64,000 nt of DNA from Incurvaria masculella (Eukaryota; Arthropoda; Insecta; Lepidoptera; Incurvariidae), in contig OX335641.1 of the NCBI GenBank assembly GCA_946894095.1, positions 14,588,501-14,652,500 of the forward strand, in the 5' to 3' direction. The notes beneath the pieces were generated by a model. The model was not told the origin of the DNA and made no database searches. It saw only the letters and a program-made list of their open reading frames with translations. Within the stretch, counting starts at the first letter, position 1, and each line of letters begins with the position of its first letter. Positions 11,010 to 22,431 of this stretch are shown here, one piece after another. Both the position numbers and the translations under genes were made by a program.

Positions 11010-11213
11010 CTAAGGGCCCTTTTCACCTACCGCTGATTAGCTTAGTCGCCACATGATAAGGGCATCAAGTACTATTTTATTTTAATCGACACTTAAAGGA
11101 CCTTTATTACTAAAGAACTGAATATCTTGTACTGGTATTGATTGCAAGCTGCTAAGGAATGCCCTTAATATGTGGCGATTAAGCTAATCAGTAGTAGGTG
11201 AAAAGACCCTTAG
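11010..11213. mobile_element. foldback MITE (family M, copy 1)
   Basis: About 200 bp with inverted ends of about 55 bp: ctaagggcccttttcacc at the left and the reverse of ggtgaaaagacccttag at the right, each followed by 'ctgattagctta.tcgcca' and 'taagggca'. It has no coding capacity. Confidence 0.85.
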
Positions 11214-11376
11214 GGTCTCTTCGACCAAGTACTGATTAGTTTAATCCTCACATTAAAGGGCCTTTCTTGCTATCTCGCGATCGTTACAAGATAATTACCA
11301 CTCTAATAATAAATTCTCCTAAAGTGTCGATTAATTTAGTCAATTGATTTATCAGCACTTGGTAAAAACCGGGCTT
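11211..11376. mobile_element. foldback MITE (family M, copy 2, abutting)
   Basis: Starts at the very end of copy 1. Ends are 'agggtctcttcgaccaagta' and the reverse of 'acttggtaaaaaccgggctt', with internal inverted 'aaagggcc' and 'gtcgatta' blocks. It is a diverged member of the same family; single arms recur at 15783, 31745, 34340 and 37607. Confidence 0.75.
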
Positions 11377-12615
11377 ATCATTCTTTACAATCGGTCAAAC
11401 GTTTAAACGTTTACCGTTTAAAAAAGTTGTTGTTTTTTGTTCATGTTTCTACAACACGAAAAGTAATAAAAACAGCTATTTTCCATGCATGAAACGGCGT
11501 TTACCACGCGATTCTGGCTCTTACTACGGCAAGTTCCTGAGTGTTTCACGTGCTACGTGCAGCGCTGCGTCAGGTGAACGAGACGCCTAGGCCGGTGCCT
11601 AGGCTGAAGTTCGATGCAGTTTCCGGCGCGGCGGAGAGGTTGCGGCATTGTTGCGGTGAGATCACCACTGGCAGCTCTTCAATTCGGTTACACACGCCAT
11701 TAACCATAGCTTCGCGTGCCAATAGTGATCAATATTGGTACTATCGTTCATAATAGAATTACAATTTGCCTCGCATGGTGGTAGGATCATAATTATTTTC
11801 TTCCTAGCTTGTGAATTTACTTGCATCATGCGATTATCGATATGCGATACATTCGCTTATTCTGTGATGCAGTAGCGCGAGCACAAACGCAACGATACGG
11901 CTGTATCGATCGATAACTGTGTTTTTGTTTCGCTTTTCGTGCGAGCTCAAACGATAAAGATAGACGTTTATCGCTCAGGGCTAACTTGTCGAAAAGGCAA
12001 TGAAATTTTTTTCCACCTCAAATCAGATTATAAAGGTTTTTAGATACGGAGAAGTGTCTTGTTGTGTGTGCAGAGAAGGTAGAGCGGTTGTCCTTGCCAC
12101 GGCGACGCATGGCAGACCGAGCGCGACAGCAACGGATCACAAGATCATATGTTGTCCAGTATGATATGGCAACAGCCTTACATCAAAAAGGAAGCTAGCC
12201 CACTATGAGACCGTTGTATACATTTTTCAAAAACTACCAACCTAACTGCCACATGCAACCATAGTCGCAGACACAGACAGCATGCAACCCAAGTTTGATT
12301 GTCTGCTCTTTGGTCGCAGAAGTATTGGAGGGTTTGTGTGGGTGGGAACTGACTTGACGAACGCATTTTTAGAGCACATTAGCGCGCGGTGGCGATGTTT
12401 CGACTGTGTGGCGTACGACGCGCCTCCTATGGCCACTTTGATCAATGGGGGAATCGCGATATCGACCGCATGCCACTTCTCCTTTCTTTATTCTTCAGTG
12501 GTTACAGTGATGTTCCATTCCAGGCAAGTTTGGTTTTAGTGGACCATGGCCGCATTGGCGGTGGATAAACTTGAAACCCAAGTAAAATAACCGTTTCCTA
12601 ATGTTGTAATAATTT
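11377..12615. other. no gene seen
   Basis: Mixed unique sequence with GC-richer patches at 11520-11700 and 12070-12480. Open frames of 60-85 codons overlap on both strands without recognisable domains. A regulatory role is possible but not shown. Confidence 0.35.
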
Positions 12616-12861
12616 AAATTATAAATGCGAAGTAACTCTGTCCGTCTATCTGTCCCGTCTGATTTTCAATTTTGATGAATTTCGGTATAGAGATAGTATA
12701 GACCTTCGCAAAGGTCACAGGTTATCTTTTTTGGCGTACATAGAACTCGAAGGGGGTGAAAGTTTGTAAAGGGAACTCATATAATATCCAGGAAATAAGT
12801 CGACCCGACATCAGGCCAAAACGACATTGACTCGAGCGGAGCCGGGTAACAAAGCTAGTAA
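12616..12861. repeat. dispersed repeat family S (copy 1)
   Basis: Shares its right end ('gacatcaggccaaaacgaca', 'gactcgagcggagccgggta', then 'agctagta') with 34996-35107, 38263-38374 and 60040-60166, and inverted at 20579. The left end, 'gcgaagtaactctgtccgtc', also looks like a known lepidopteran repeat start. The class (SINE, LINE tail or Helitron-like) cannot be settled from here. Confidence 0.75.
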
Positions 12862-13776
12862 TATATGATTACATATGGGATAACCGCATTGGTCCTACAT
12901 TCATGTGAAGGAGGATCGCAATGTAATTACGATGCTTGCTCTAATTAAATGTGGCGTTTCCTAATGTGGTAAATTAATGTAGCATGGATAAATAAATAAA
13001 TATAAAGCAACCCATGAATTAAGTTAAATTATATCTTTGTAAGTATTCATATTTCTATAGATAATATTAAACACTTTGTAACTCAGAAAGGTCAAATGGC
13101 CTTTTTACCGTATATTTTTTGCATGCATATTTAATGTTTGACTTTCAAATTACTTAATTACATTGCAGTCGCTAATTTTTCGTGCAGCTTGTATTGTGTC
13201 GGCCTAGATATTGTTAGCACTGTGCGTCACGCGAAAAGGCTATAAACAATGTTAGCAATGAGCGGGATAGTTTAGCTGAGAGTTGTAGTTTAGAATGTGT
13301 AACAATGTTTAACTTTACGTGATGTTTTTGAGAATTCTGTCACGTACTCGCTTGGGGGAACTATGTATATAGGGCTTCGTAGGACATGAAATGGAAATCG
13401 CAGTAATTGTGACACATACCTTATCTATACATAGGGACACGAGGTTGCCAATAGTCAACCGTTATACCCTGAGATACGGTCGCAGGGTGCTGGGGAGCCA
13501 AAAATGGCACCCGTGAGAAAAAACAATTGTGCATCGTACTTACTGGCCTAGCATAGGGTTTTCACACAAGATCTCTTATTTCATTAAGAGACCATTGCAC
13601 TTGTCTTTGAGTTGGCTAGGTTTGAAATAAATAAATAATTATTGTGATTATGCAAGCAATCCAATAGGTAATCCAATAGGTAATAAGGTTTCAAATCATC
13701 AAATCGCTGGTTTTAGGGCAAGATTTGAACGCTTATGTTTAGGATTCAAATTTAAACACATTAATAATTAAAGTAC
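12862..13776. other. no gene seen
   Basis: AT-rich unique sequence, including an 'aataaataaataa' stretch and a duplicated 'ccaataggtaat' 13-mer near 13660-13683. Confidence 0.4.
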
Positions 13777-13825
13777 TCTTCGTACTCAACTTCATACCCA
13801 ACTAGTATGAAGTTGAGTACGAAGA
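13777..13825. repeat. short perfect hairpin, 20-bp arms
   Basis: Arms 13777-13796 and 13806-13825 are exact reverse complements around a 9-base loop. It is followed by AT-rich DNA with no U-tract typical of a Pol III terminator. Confidence 0.9.
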
Positions 13826-14142
13826 TAGAGATAAATATTATTTTAATATAAAAACATTTTACTTTCGATATTGGATTATCAAGTTTTTTAACAGAGACAT
13901 CTGAGTGTTATAATACCTTATAAATACCTAGTATCTGAAGAACTAATAATGAACGGGGAAACATTTAACTACCCAAATGGTTTTTATGTTTTCTTTTAGT
14001 AATCCAAATTCTACGAGTACATTTAAATAGCAAACAACTTTTCTGCACTAAATTATTCTAACAGCATGCGCTGCCGACCAGGGAACTTAGTGCATATGGA
14101 ATGTAGGCACTGACCTTACTGCTTTGCAGAAAAAATAAAATT

Positions 14143-14498
14143 ATTATTTTACGTTTACGGATAAATAGTGTTCAGCTTACTTATTTAGCTCGACGTTTCG
14201 TCCACCACGCTGTGGGCATCATCAGGATTCGCGACGCGACCTGGAGGACCTCTGACGCTTCGTCCAGTCAGATGTCAACGCCAGGTCATCGGCTGCACAG
14301 ATTGTAGCTGTGGGTAGGTTCAGCCGCAGATGAGGGTAGTGACGAAGAATTCCGTTCGGCAATGAAGTAGAAGTAATCCGTTAAAACTATGCTAAAGGTG
14401 TCACTTTGCATCAGTGTTGGCAGCTGAACTCTTGTACTGCCATATTTTTCCAGTAAATAAGTAAGCTAAACACTGTTAATCCGTAAATGTAAAATAAT
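14143..14498. mobile_element. TIR element of about 356 bp
   Basis: Terminal inverted repeats of about 45 bp (14143-14187 and 14454-14498) with about five mismatches, sharing 'tttac.tttacggat', 'agtgtt.agcttacttattta'. Just inside the left end is 'ctcgacgtttcgtccaccac ... catcatcagga', a motif I associate with lepidopteran mobile elements. No transposase is encoded; it is a non-autonomous element. Confidence 0.75.
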
Positions 14499-14651
14499 AT
14501 GTCGAATAATAATGAAAATCTAAACAAACATAAAACCAAAATTTGTTCTAAAATTTCTGATATTATGTGTGTCATAATTGCATTTCGGCGTCTTCGTATA
14601 TGTGTTAAAATATTGCAAGACGTCTAATTTTCTAGTAGCGTTTGTAATATT

Positions 14652-15260
14652 TTATATGTTTGTTTTAATATAGATAATAAGTGTACTTTTAGTGTGAATA
14701 TATTTATATAAAAAATAAGATTTTTTGAAGATTGGTTTGTGTAGGTACCAGCGATGAGTTATTCCTGCTCCAAAGAGGATTGTTTTTCCATTCCTACTAC
14801 CAAGACCGGAATGGCCTCTGGAATAATACTTAGAGATTCCGTTGAGGACCAGCAATAATCCGGAATGGTTATAATTTCTTTCTGGAATGGTTGTACGGGA
14901 ATGGTTTAAGGGTACTCCGAAAACCTGTAATAATCCGGAAGCGGATTCAGGATTCCATTGGTAATTTTCGATTGAGCAAAAAAAAGTTAGTGCGGCCGTC
15001 GCCTCCAAAACAATTCTAGAATGATTAATATAACCGGCTGCAATGACTATTATGAGCGAAATCGACGGAATGGAAATGTTTTCAATGGAAATAGAAGTAG
15101 GTGGAAGTAGGCAATAGAAGTAGACCTGAATAGGTTCCCCTATTCCGAAAACCTGTCTCTCGGAACGACTGACAGCTGGTAGGTATCCATGTCTACCTGT
15201 ATCAGATATAAATCGAGTAATATTGCTTAATATGTAGAGAATGTGCTGTCGAGCTTGCAA
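14652..15260 (-). other. open frame of 202 codons, doubtful
   Basis: The frame is open for 202 codons but starts at TTG and has no conserved domain that I recognise. The translation is rich in Ile, Ser and Tyr, with recurring NHSR/NHSG motifs. These come from repeated 'ggaatggtt' and 'ccggaatgg' blocks in the DNA (14805-15100), so a decayed short-unit repeat explains the openness better than a gene. There is no splice-site or codon-bias support. Confidence 0.15.
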
Positions 15261-15782
15261 AACTGGTATGTTGTTTTGACATTCATTTACGGTGATGTCA
15301 TGTTATTCAGAAGCCTGCGTGTACAACCTGACCGTGCCGGTAAACAGACAAGCTGAGAATCCTTTATAACAAAATCGATAAAAAAACCAAAACACTCATG
15401 GCCCCATGACCTTCCGGCGCATTGAAAACGTCTTTACTTCATTAAGGCACTTTAAAATCAGAGTGTTTCGCCCACATTTGAATGGTATAAGTAGCTTAAT
15501 TCTGGCTGGTGCGGTGGTCCGAAGGGACGGCGACGGCAGCGCTTAAAAAAGAAGAAGAAGCTGTCACAAAAATAAAACAAGCGGTGGGGAAGAAATTGGT
15601 AGCAAAATACCATGAAAAATAACGACCAATAACGGCCAGCTGAAAGCGCCTCACCAAATCGGACGGCTGCTGTGCTCATTGGTATTCGGTTTATTTGTAC
15701 CAGTCGGTTTGGTCGAGTGTAAGGGTCTTTCTTAGACCAATAATACCAAGTAGTTAGATCAATACTAGTACAAAGTTTCAGC

Positions 15783-15838
15783 AAAAGGCCCCTTTAAGTG
15801 TCGATTAAAATAAATCAGCTCTTGGTGAAAACCAGGCT
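15783..15838. repeat. family M foldback, single arm
   Basis: Contains 'ggcccctttaagtgtcgatt' and 'aatcagctcttggtgaaaa', matching one arm of the elements at 11010-11376. The partner arm is missing. Confidence 0.6.
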
Positions 15839-16014
15839 AAAAATCTTTCAAAAAAGTCCTAAATTAAACGGTAAAAAAATGCATGTTTTAAATATATTGA
15901 TATTATAAAAAAAAATGTTTGCGTTATTGTAGCCGTTTCAGTACCATTTTCATTTAGCGTAATTTTTATGACGCTAGCCTCCGGTAGCACTTTTCTTGAT
16001 AACGGTAACTGAAC

Positions 16015-16245
16015 ATATCGAAAAAACCGGCCATGTGCGAGTCGGACTCGCACACGAAGGGCTCTATAAAGAAATAATTTGCACAGTGTTTAGTGTATTT
16101 CACATATATAAAATTTTACGTATAGGGGCTTTACTTTTTTTTGTTTTGAATGTAATTTGTCGTTATAGCGGCAACAGAAATACTCACTCTGTGAAAATTT
16201 AAGCTATCTACCTATTACGGTTCATTAGATACAGCCCTGTGATGA
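16015..16245 (+). repeat. family X repeat, 3'-truncated (copy 3)
   Basis: Begins 'aaaaaaccggccatgtgcga' with the diagnostic 'gtgcgagtcggactcgcaca', continues through 'gttatagcggcaacagaaat', and stops after 'acagccctgtgatgaca', where SINE sequence takes over. Confidence 0.85.
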
Positions 16246-16315
16246 CAGCATACTAGCCCAACACACCGCTTCAATTAGGTGCCATGGCAGGACCTTCCCT
16301 TTTATGAGCACGGGT
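16237..16315 (-). repeat. SINE fragment joined to family X copy
   Basis: 'actagcccaacacaccgctt', 'gtgccatggcaggaccttcc' and 'tatgagcacggg' match the tail half of the SINE at 7656-8068. It starts within the truncated end of the family X copy, so one inserted into or recombined with the other. Confidence 0.65.
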
Positions 16316-16629
16316 TTATTGTTCATTCATCATCCATAGATAGTACACTGCACTCGGATTTGTCATATTTTATCATTATTGATATGGATAACTATAGTGA
16401 ATTACAAAACATCCAGTGATATCTTACAATTGTGATTATATGGCTTTATGCTTTATTTATATATACAATTCCGATGTGCGTGTTTTCGTAATTTTTCTCC
16501 CCCTAGACAGCTTTTAACCGATTATAATGTTTTTTGTAACAACGCAGTAACCTGGATGGTTCTTAGCGTAATTTGGTCCCCGTAGGTGGCGCTGTTGTCG
16601 ATTTCTGAACATCGTGATTTAAAACCGTG

Positions 16630-16790
16630 AACGCATTCTCCGCACTTCCGCCCATCTTTCCGTCGCATCGCCGCCCCGCGTTCCTGTCGACGCTCATTTC
16701 CGGGAGTCTCCGCCCGCCCTGTCCCTCGCCTGCCCCGCACCCGCCCACCGCCGCGCCGCCAGCCGGCGCCGGCCGGCCGGCAGGTAGGTG
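16630..16790 (+). promoter_or_regulatory. CpG island, possible noncoding first exon
   Basis: About 160 bp of C-rich, CpG-dense sequence in AT-rich DNA. On the plus strand it ends at GGCAG|GTAGGTG (GT at 16783-16784), a good 5' splice site. There is no ATG on that strand within the island, so a plus-strand exon would be untranslated. On the minus strand an ATG-initiated frame exists, but I see no convincing donor. Function is inferred from composition and the splice-site match only. Confidence 0.3.
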
Positions 16791-17763
16791 TGAGGTAATA
16801 ATACCACAGCCATGACACTCACGAACACCCTTGCCCATACGCTTCCTGTTGCCTTGAAATTTAAAATTCTTCTACAAATGTTGCACGGCGGAAAGATTTA
16901 CTCACTCACATACATGTGCAGCGATGAGAAAAAACATAATCCACCCGGGTTAGCATTGAATCTAAAGTTCGATTAAGATAATTCAATAATTACATTTCCC
17001 CCCGTTTTTCCCCCTCGACTCGGAAAATATCGATCGCACGAAAAAAATCGCCATCAATTTGTAATGAACAAATCAACTTTAGATTTTTCTCGAAAAGTTG
17101 AAAATGTCCGAGATATTGATGAAAACCTCATAAAATAAAGATGGCGGCTAACACACAGCTCGAATTTACACTCTCAGTCACCAACCAACCCTAAGGGCTG
17201 GAGAAATAAAATGTTGGCCTAAAAGGTGGTCTCGTTCTTGTAAGGGTCCATCTTTCCATGAATGTTTCCTCCAATTCTTTCGCAATGTGTGTGATGAGTC
17301 ATAAATATATGTAGAGTTCGGAGGGCCCCGATTCGGAAACCGAATTAGGAAAATGAATGTGTGTACCGGGCCTTTTGGCCCGAAGAATTAAAATTGCAAA
17401 TGAACATACGCTGCAAGATGCGAAATTGCCAGTGACAATTAAGCGTTGTACAAGCTCGACCCACTTGCTGATGGAACACTGGTGCTGGTGCGCTCTCCGT
17501 CGCGCCGCGTCGCCTGTCGACTCCACTGCCGAGTGCCGTGTGCTGACACATTCGGCGCAGCTATTTGTAGATCGTGATATCTCTGCCGTCATACCGCAGT
17601 TAATTCGACTGTGGAAGTCTCCAGACGGAGTATCCATTTCGACAATCCGTACGCTGTGTGTGATTTGGCTGACATAAATCGTACGTGTTTAAATCCATGT
17701 AGGACCAGAGCAGTAGCGCCAGAGGCAAGTATATCTTCAGGTCTCGTTCTTTTCGTTTTAGCG
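16791..17763. other. no gene seen
   Basis: Includes a GC-richer stretch (17440-17640) with overlapping frames of about 110 codons on both strands. None has a recognisable motif. Confidence 0.35.
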
Positions 17764-17849
17764 GAATTCTGCCCTCCTAATTCAAAAGGCGGTAACTACA
17801 TATGTGCCTAATGTTCAGTTACCTTTCGAATAAGGAGGGCAGAATTATG
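17764..17849. repeat. inverted repeat, about 28-bp arms
   Basis: 'aattctgccctcctaattc' and 'gaataaggagggcagaatt' are inverted with one mismatch and continue into 'aaaaggcggtaac' and 'gttaccttt' with a small gap. Size and form suggest a short MITE. Confidence 0.7.
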
Positions 17850-18239
17850 TCAAGACAATAAAAATAAATATATTATATTTGTATCGCCTTCGACCTACCA
17901 CGGTTGTGTTTGCCGATATTTCGCACTTGGGCAGCGTTGCGCAAAATCAGTAGGTCAGTCTTACATTTTTATTAAATAACAGCCTGCAACGGTCTTCGCT
18001 AAAAAAACTTTTAGGCCATTGATATTGGAATCTTAAGAATGTAAAGAAATTCATAAAAATACGATACATGATCAGATCTGAGCCCTAAACTTGAATCTTA
18101 GTTTAAAGGCTATAGGCAATATCCCAGGAAAAGGCACCCTCTATGAAATCGGCAATTTTCAATGTGTTTTGTAAAGGGCTCTCTTATACTAAGCTGTACC
18201 CTGCGATGGGCGGATGCCTCACGAAGCTGCGCTGAGCGA

Positions 18240-18400
18240 GAGCACAATCTGACCGCTATTTCTGGTGATGACCGGCAGCGGCGCGCGGCGGCGGCGTCTC
18301 GGCAGCGCGACCGCGCGCCATTACGCAAGAGGACGGAGCGGTCGCGTAAACAATGCCGGAGGTCATGCGGCGAAGGTCCCCGCTGTTTTGACATATCGCT
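18240..18400. promoter_or_regulatory. CpG-rich island
   Basis: Dense CG dinucleotides ('ggcgcgcggcggcggcgtct', 'gcgaccgcgcgcc') in otherwise AT-rich sequence. The frames through it are short and share no motif with known proteins. A candidate promoter or enhancer within the presumed intron. Confidence 0.25.
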
Positions 18401-18498
18401 ACATGACACGCGTCTACTATCGCCCCTTTCTTTTACTAGTTCAGTGCTTCTTAGAAGGGTAAATATTCCGTCTCGTATTCGGTACCTAACCCCTGATT

Positions 18499-18612
18499 TC
18501 ACCACCTCCAGCTACCTAAAATCCGATAGTTAACTTTCGATTACATTAGATATTTACATGGTGTAACCGAAAGATAACTTTGGGAGTTTTGTAGCTGGAG
18601 GTGGTAAAAATG
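18499..18612. mobile_element. short foldback element
   Basis: Inverted arms of about 38 bp start from 'accacctccagctac' and end at 'gtagctggaggtgg', with 'agttaactttcg' and 'cgaaagataact' closest to the loop. About 31 of 38 positions pair. About 115 bp in total, non-coding. Confidence 0.7.
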
Positions 18613-19284
18613 GACGTACGTCTACTACGCCTTATGACAGCGAAAGTAGTACCTTTTTTGTTTGTAGAACAGACCTTATTTATGCCGTGATTTTTTTTTC
18701 CGTGAACGTTTTAATAAAAAAAATTAAGCAATTTTTTCCCTCATATATTGTTTTAATCTCAAAATAAATTGCTATACCCACGGAGATCGTGGCTGTACCA
18801 CCTATTCGCACGTCGGTTACGCCTGTGTGAAATCAACATTACCACAGTGAATAGGTACACCATTTTTTATTGAAGAGGTAAAATATAGTACAATTTTCCG
18901 TTGCCCGCATGTTCCTTTCTCGTAGCATGATGTGTCTTATAACCCATAAGTTAGTCTAAGTGCTACTTGAACTTCGATGCCTTCACTCACATAGGCTCCA
19001 ACGTTCTATGACCACGATTTATGAATAATCTATTCAAAAGTATTTCTCGTAAATGCGGAGGCAGGAGATTTATGGCAAAGGCGCTAAAACGTGGACGATC
19101 ACGAGGCGTCATCCGACGTGGAATAAATCAGCGGGGCCTACCCGGCCGATCGTAAACTATATTGTGTGCAGCCACATTCAGCTCAGATGCTTTCCGCTAG
19201 CTCAGAACAGCAGGTCGCTTCTCCGTGCTTCTACCGCATGCATACAGTACGTGCATGACATGAAGGCACCCCGAGGCATGCTTA
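18613..19284. other. no gene seen
   Basis: Unique sequence; the frame entering the minisatellite from 19053 has no motif of its own. Confidence 0.4.
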
Positions 19285-19606
19285 CACAGAATGTAACAGC
19301 AGTCACTAGCCCCGCATGATCATCGTCATTTTCGAAGATACAGGATGTAAAAGCAGTCACAATCCTCACATTAGCATCGTATTTTTTCAAGATACAGCAT
19401 GTAACGTCAGTCCCTATCCTAGCATGAGCATCGTCATTTTCGAAGATACCGGCTGTAAAAGTAGTCCCTATCCGTACATGAGCATCGTCATTTTCGAAGA
19501 TACAGGATGTAAAAGCAGTCATTATCCTCACATAAGCATTGTCATTTTCGAAGATACAGAATGTAACAGCAGCCACTATCCTCACATGAGCATCGTCATT
19601 TTCGAA
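19285..19606. repeat. 54-bp minisatellite, about six units
   Basis: The unit core is 'agcatcgtcattttcgaaga', then 'tacaggatgtaaaagcagtc'. Being a multiple of three, it keeps frames open on both strands: an 18-residue repeat (SIVIFEDTGCKSSHYPHM-like) on plus and a different one on minus. Units differ by a few bases. No start context, splice sites or domain suggest a real protein. Confidence 0.9.
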
Positions 19607-20217
19607 GACTTCTTATTTTTCGAGATATTGCTATGACTAATGGGGGTGACGAGACGTTGCGTCACGATCATGCTCTAATTGTCTGGGTCTCACTAACTGT
19701 CCCATACTTGTCCTTTCCGCTATTTTGGACGCTCTCTAATTACCAGCCCGTCAAGCCTAACCTCGTAAATGTTTTTTTACATTGATCTAAGAATAAGAAT
19801 TTGCTTATTTAAAATGTTTAACATTTTTTACCCCAAAAGGAGCAAAATGATACAACAGTTTATTAGCCGTGACTTTTGTAGTTATATATAGTTCATGTCG
19901 AAATCATGGCATTCGTTTTCCTCTACGCTTATTTTAAAATATACTACAACTTTTACTACACTACTACTTTTACGCTACCTTTCATAGATGTGACTGCATC
20001 CTTTTAGTTTCAATTACTTCATATTCTCCATTAGGTGTAATTACACCTTCAGATTCGTCAACAATATATTTTTCTACCGATTATATTACCTGTAATGTAA
20101 CGTAGAACAGAAAAGAATCGTCGCCATGTTTGTAATCTTCCACTTATAAATTAGTTTACAATGGTGGATATAGTTTATTAGATCATATATATTCATTATG
20201 TAGATTGTTCACGCACC
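19607..20217. other. no gene seen
   Basis: AT-rich unique sequence with no element recognised. Confidence 0.4.
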
Positions 20218-20482
20218 ACCAAGTCGAAGCCAAAGTCTGACTGGAAGGAGGTGGCAGTCATGTCGGCTAAACGTCAATTGGTTTGTCAGCCGCAGCCAGC
20301 GTCTAAATAGATAGAGGTGGCGGTCATGTTGGCTAAACTTCAACTGGTGCGACAATAGACGCCAGCTTCTGACTAGAGGCACGTGTCGGCTAAAAATCAT
20401 TTGGTGCGACAGTCGAAGTCATCGTCGGACTCGAAGGAGGTGTCAGTCATATTGACTAAACGTTGACTGATGAGATGATAGT
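20218..20482. repeat. about 66-bp minisatellite, four diverged units
   Basis: Units share 'gaaggaggtggcagtcatgt', 'cggctaaacgtcaa' and '(c)tggtgcgaca', starting near 20236, 20302, 20368 and 20425. Later units carry deletions. Confidence 0.75.
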
Positions 20483-20578
20483 TCAATTGCGGAATTTCTA
20501 TCTCGTACTCATATTTTCGAAGGATGTGCGCAGGCCCGAAGATGGGCCTCAGTTATGTTATGTGATATTTATATGTTA

Positions 20579-20609
20579 CTAGCTGCGGTACCCGGCTCCG
20601 CTCGGGTTA
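20579..20609. repeat. family S end, inverted
   Basis: 'actagctgcggtacccggct' then 'ccgctcggg' is the reverse complement of the family S end at 12861. It leads straight into the duplicated 309-bp block. Confidence 0.6.
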
Positions 20610-21227
20610 GTGTCGGCTAAATTATCTCATGGATAAAAAGTAGCCCACATGACTGGTCCAAAATAGGGTCAAACTGGTCCAGGACAATGTATCCATGTAC
20701 CAAATTTAATCAAGATCGTTCGAGCCGAAATAGCATGATTTAATGAGAAACATCCAATAATTCCCATTTAGAGCTTCGTTGACATTTGGTGGCTATTTAA
20801 AAAAAAAACATTTGCCGCGAGAACCTTTCTGCACTTTCACTGCTACATTGCTTACCTAGTAAGTAACGTGTAACGTAGGTAAGTTTTGCGTGGACTCCAA
20901 CCCACAGCCAGCCTCAACGTGTCGGCTAAATTATCTCATGGATAAAAAATAGCCCACATGACTGGTCCAAAATAGGGTCAAACTGGTCCAGGACAATGTA
21001 TCCATGTACCAAATTTAATCAAGATCGTTCGAGCCGAAATAGCATGATTTAATGAGAAACATCCAATAATTCCCATTTAGAGCTTCGTTGACATTTGGTG
21101 GCTATTTAAAAAAAAAACATTTGCCGCGAGAACCTTTCTGCACTTTCACTGCTACATTGCTTACCTAGTAAGTAACGTGTAACGTAGGTAAGTTTTGCGT
21201 GGACTCCAACCCACAGCCAGCCTCAAC
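20610..21227. repeat. direct tandem duplication, 309-bp unit
   Basis: 20610-20918 is repeated at 20919-21227. By eye the copies differ at a single position (gataaaaagtag against gataaaaaatag). Even a run of 10 A in each is the same length. The unit carries 'gtcggctaaattatctcatg' at its start and 'ccacagccagcctcaac' at its end. Non-coding. Confidence 0.95.
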
Positions 21228-22431
21228 ATCGAAAACAGTAACCCATCTCGAACCTGACTGCTCCCAGAGATGCTATACATTGATAAAATACGCACATAAA
21301 TCAGGTAAGTGGTTCGCATGTTATAAGACTTTAAGACTCACTACTTACCCTTCTGGTAATGAAGCGTTATATTATGTAATCTATAAGTTTTTAGTAGAAT
21401 CAGGCTAGACGTAGATACAATGCACATCTAAATCGAGTAATTGGTTCTCAAGGATTTTATTCTGTTGGTCGCTCCTCCGGCGATTTATCGTGATGCCAAG
21501 TAGTCCTAAAGTTGCAGGAAATACCAAGCCGTACTTCAGTAAAAGTAAGCGCTGCCGCCGCAAAGCCGAGCCGTGCATAGCATTGCAGTTTGTATGACAG
21601 CCCCATCTTAGCGTAAGCGGAACTGAATTCTATTTAGCCAATCCTAATTCCCGGGTAGTTAAATGTACATGTACTAAGTTTTACAAATCGCTAGTGCCTT
21701 GAAAATTCGCCAAACGGACACCAAACAGTCACGACGTCTGCCCTCCCCCCGCCGCCGCTCCCCGCCACCGCCCCCGGCTCCTCTCCCCCTAGTGTGAAGT
21801 AGCGCTACCGGCATCGTTTTCGCAGCCCTGTGAAAGTTCTAAAGCCCATGGGCACATAAATTGTAGCCTATGTGTTATTCTGATGTATAAGCTATATTAT
21901 TGTAAAGTTTTATTAGAATCCATTCAGTAGTTTTTACGTGAAAGAGTAACAAACATCCATCCATCCATCCATTATTACAAACTTTCCCCTTAATAATATT
22001 TATATTAGATTGAACAATAAGATGCATTGGAGGAGCGAATCATAATATTATAGATGGACTCTACCTAGCTTCGTTTAGAGAACAGGCATGACCTGCAATT
22101 CGCAGCAAGCATCATGCGTCGAAAGCTGAATTTATTCGAGAGCCACTTTCTAAATTTTATAAAGCGCATTGGTCGTCACGTATACATGTAGCAGGCACCA
22201 ACTAACATTATTGTTAATTTTACTGCATGTGTCATCTTGTTATGTTGAATAGGATAATAGGAAGATTGAAAAAAAAAACATCACAGTACTACAACCCCAG
22301 ATAATACGCTGTGTGGGTTCCGTCATTTAAAAATAATGCAACTGGTCCCACTGCATTTCTTCCCGGGCATGTCGTACAACTATATAAAACTTTCTTACTG
22401 AATGGTAAGATTAATCCTATTCGTTAAACCT
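21228..22431. other. no gene; C-rich patch and CATC microsatellite
   Basis: A pyrimidine-rich GC patch lies at about 21738-21790 (ccctccccccgccgccgctc) and a short (catc)n run at 21955-21972. No gene is recognisable. Confidence 0.45.

Noticed and set aside
14652..15260. 202-codon frame as a gene
   Set aside because: Starts with TTG, no domain; its openness is explained by repeated ggaatgg-type words.
16808..16838. Tiny minus-strand first exon (ATG at 16838, GTGAGT at about 16822)
   Set aside because: The donor is preceded by TTC, the coding part would be 16 bases, and the CpG-rich DNA lies on the intron side; likely chance despite phase 1.
19316..19636. CRISPR-like array
   Set aside because: The 54-bp units are contiguous without spacers, and the context is eukaryotic; it is a minisatellite.
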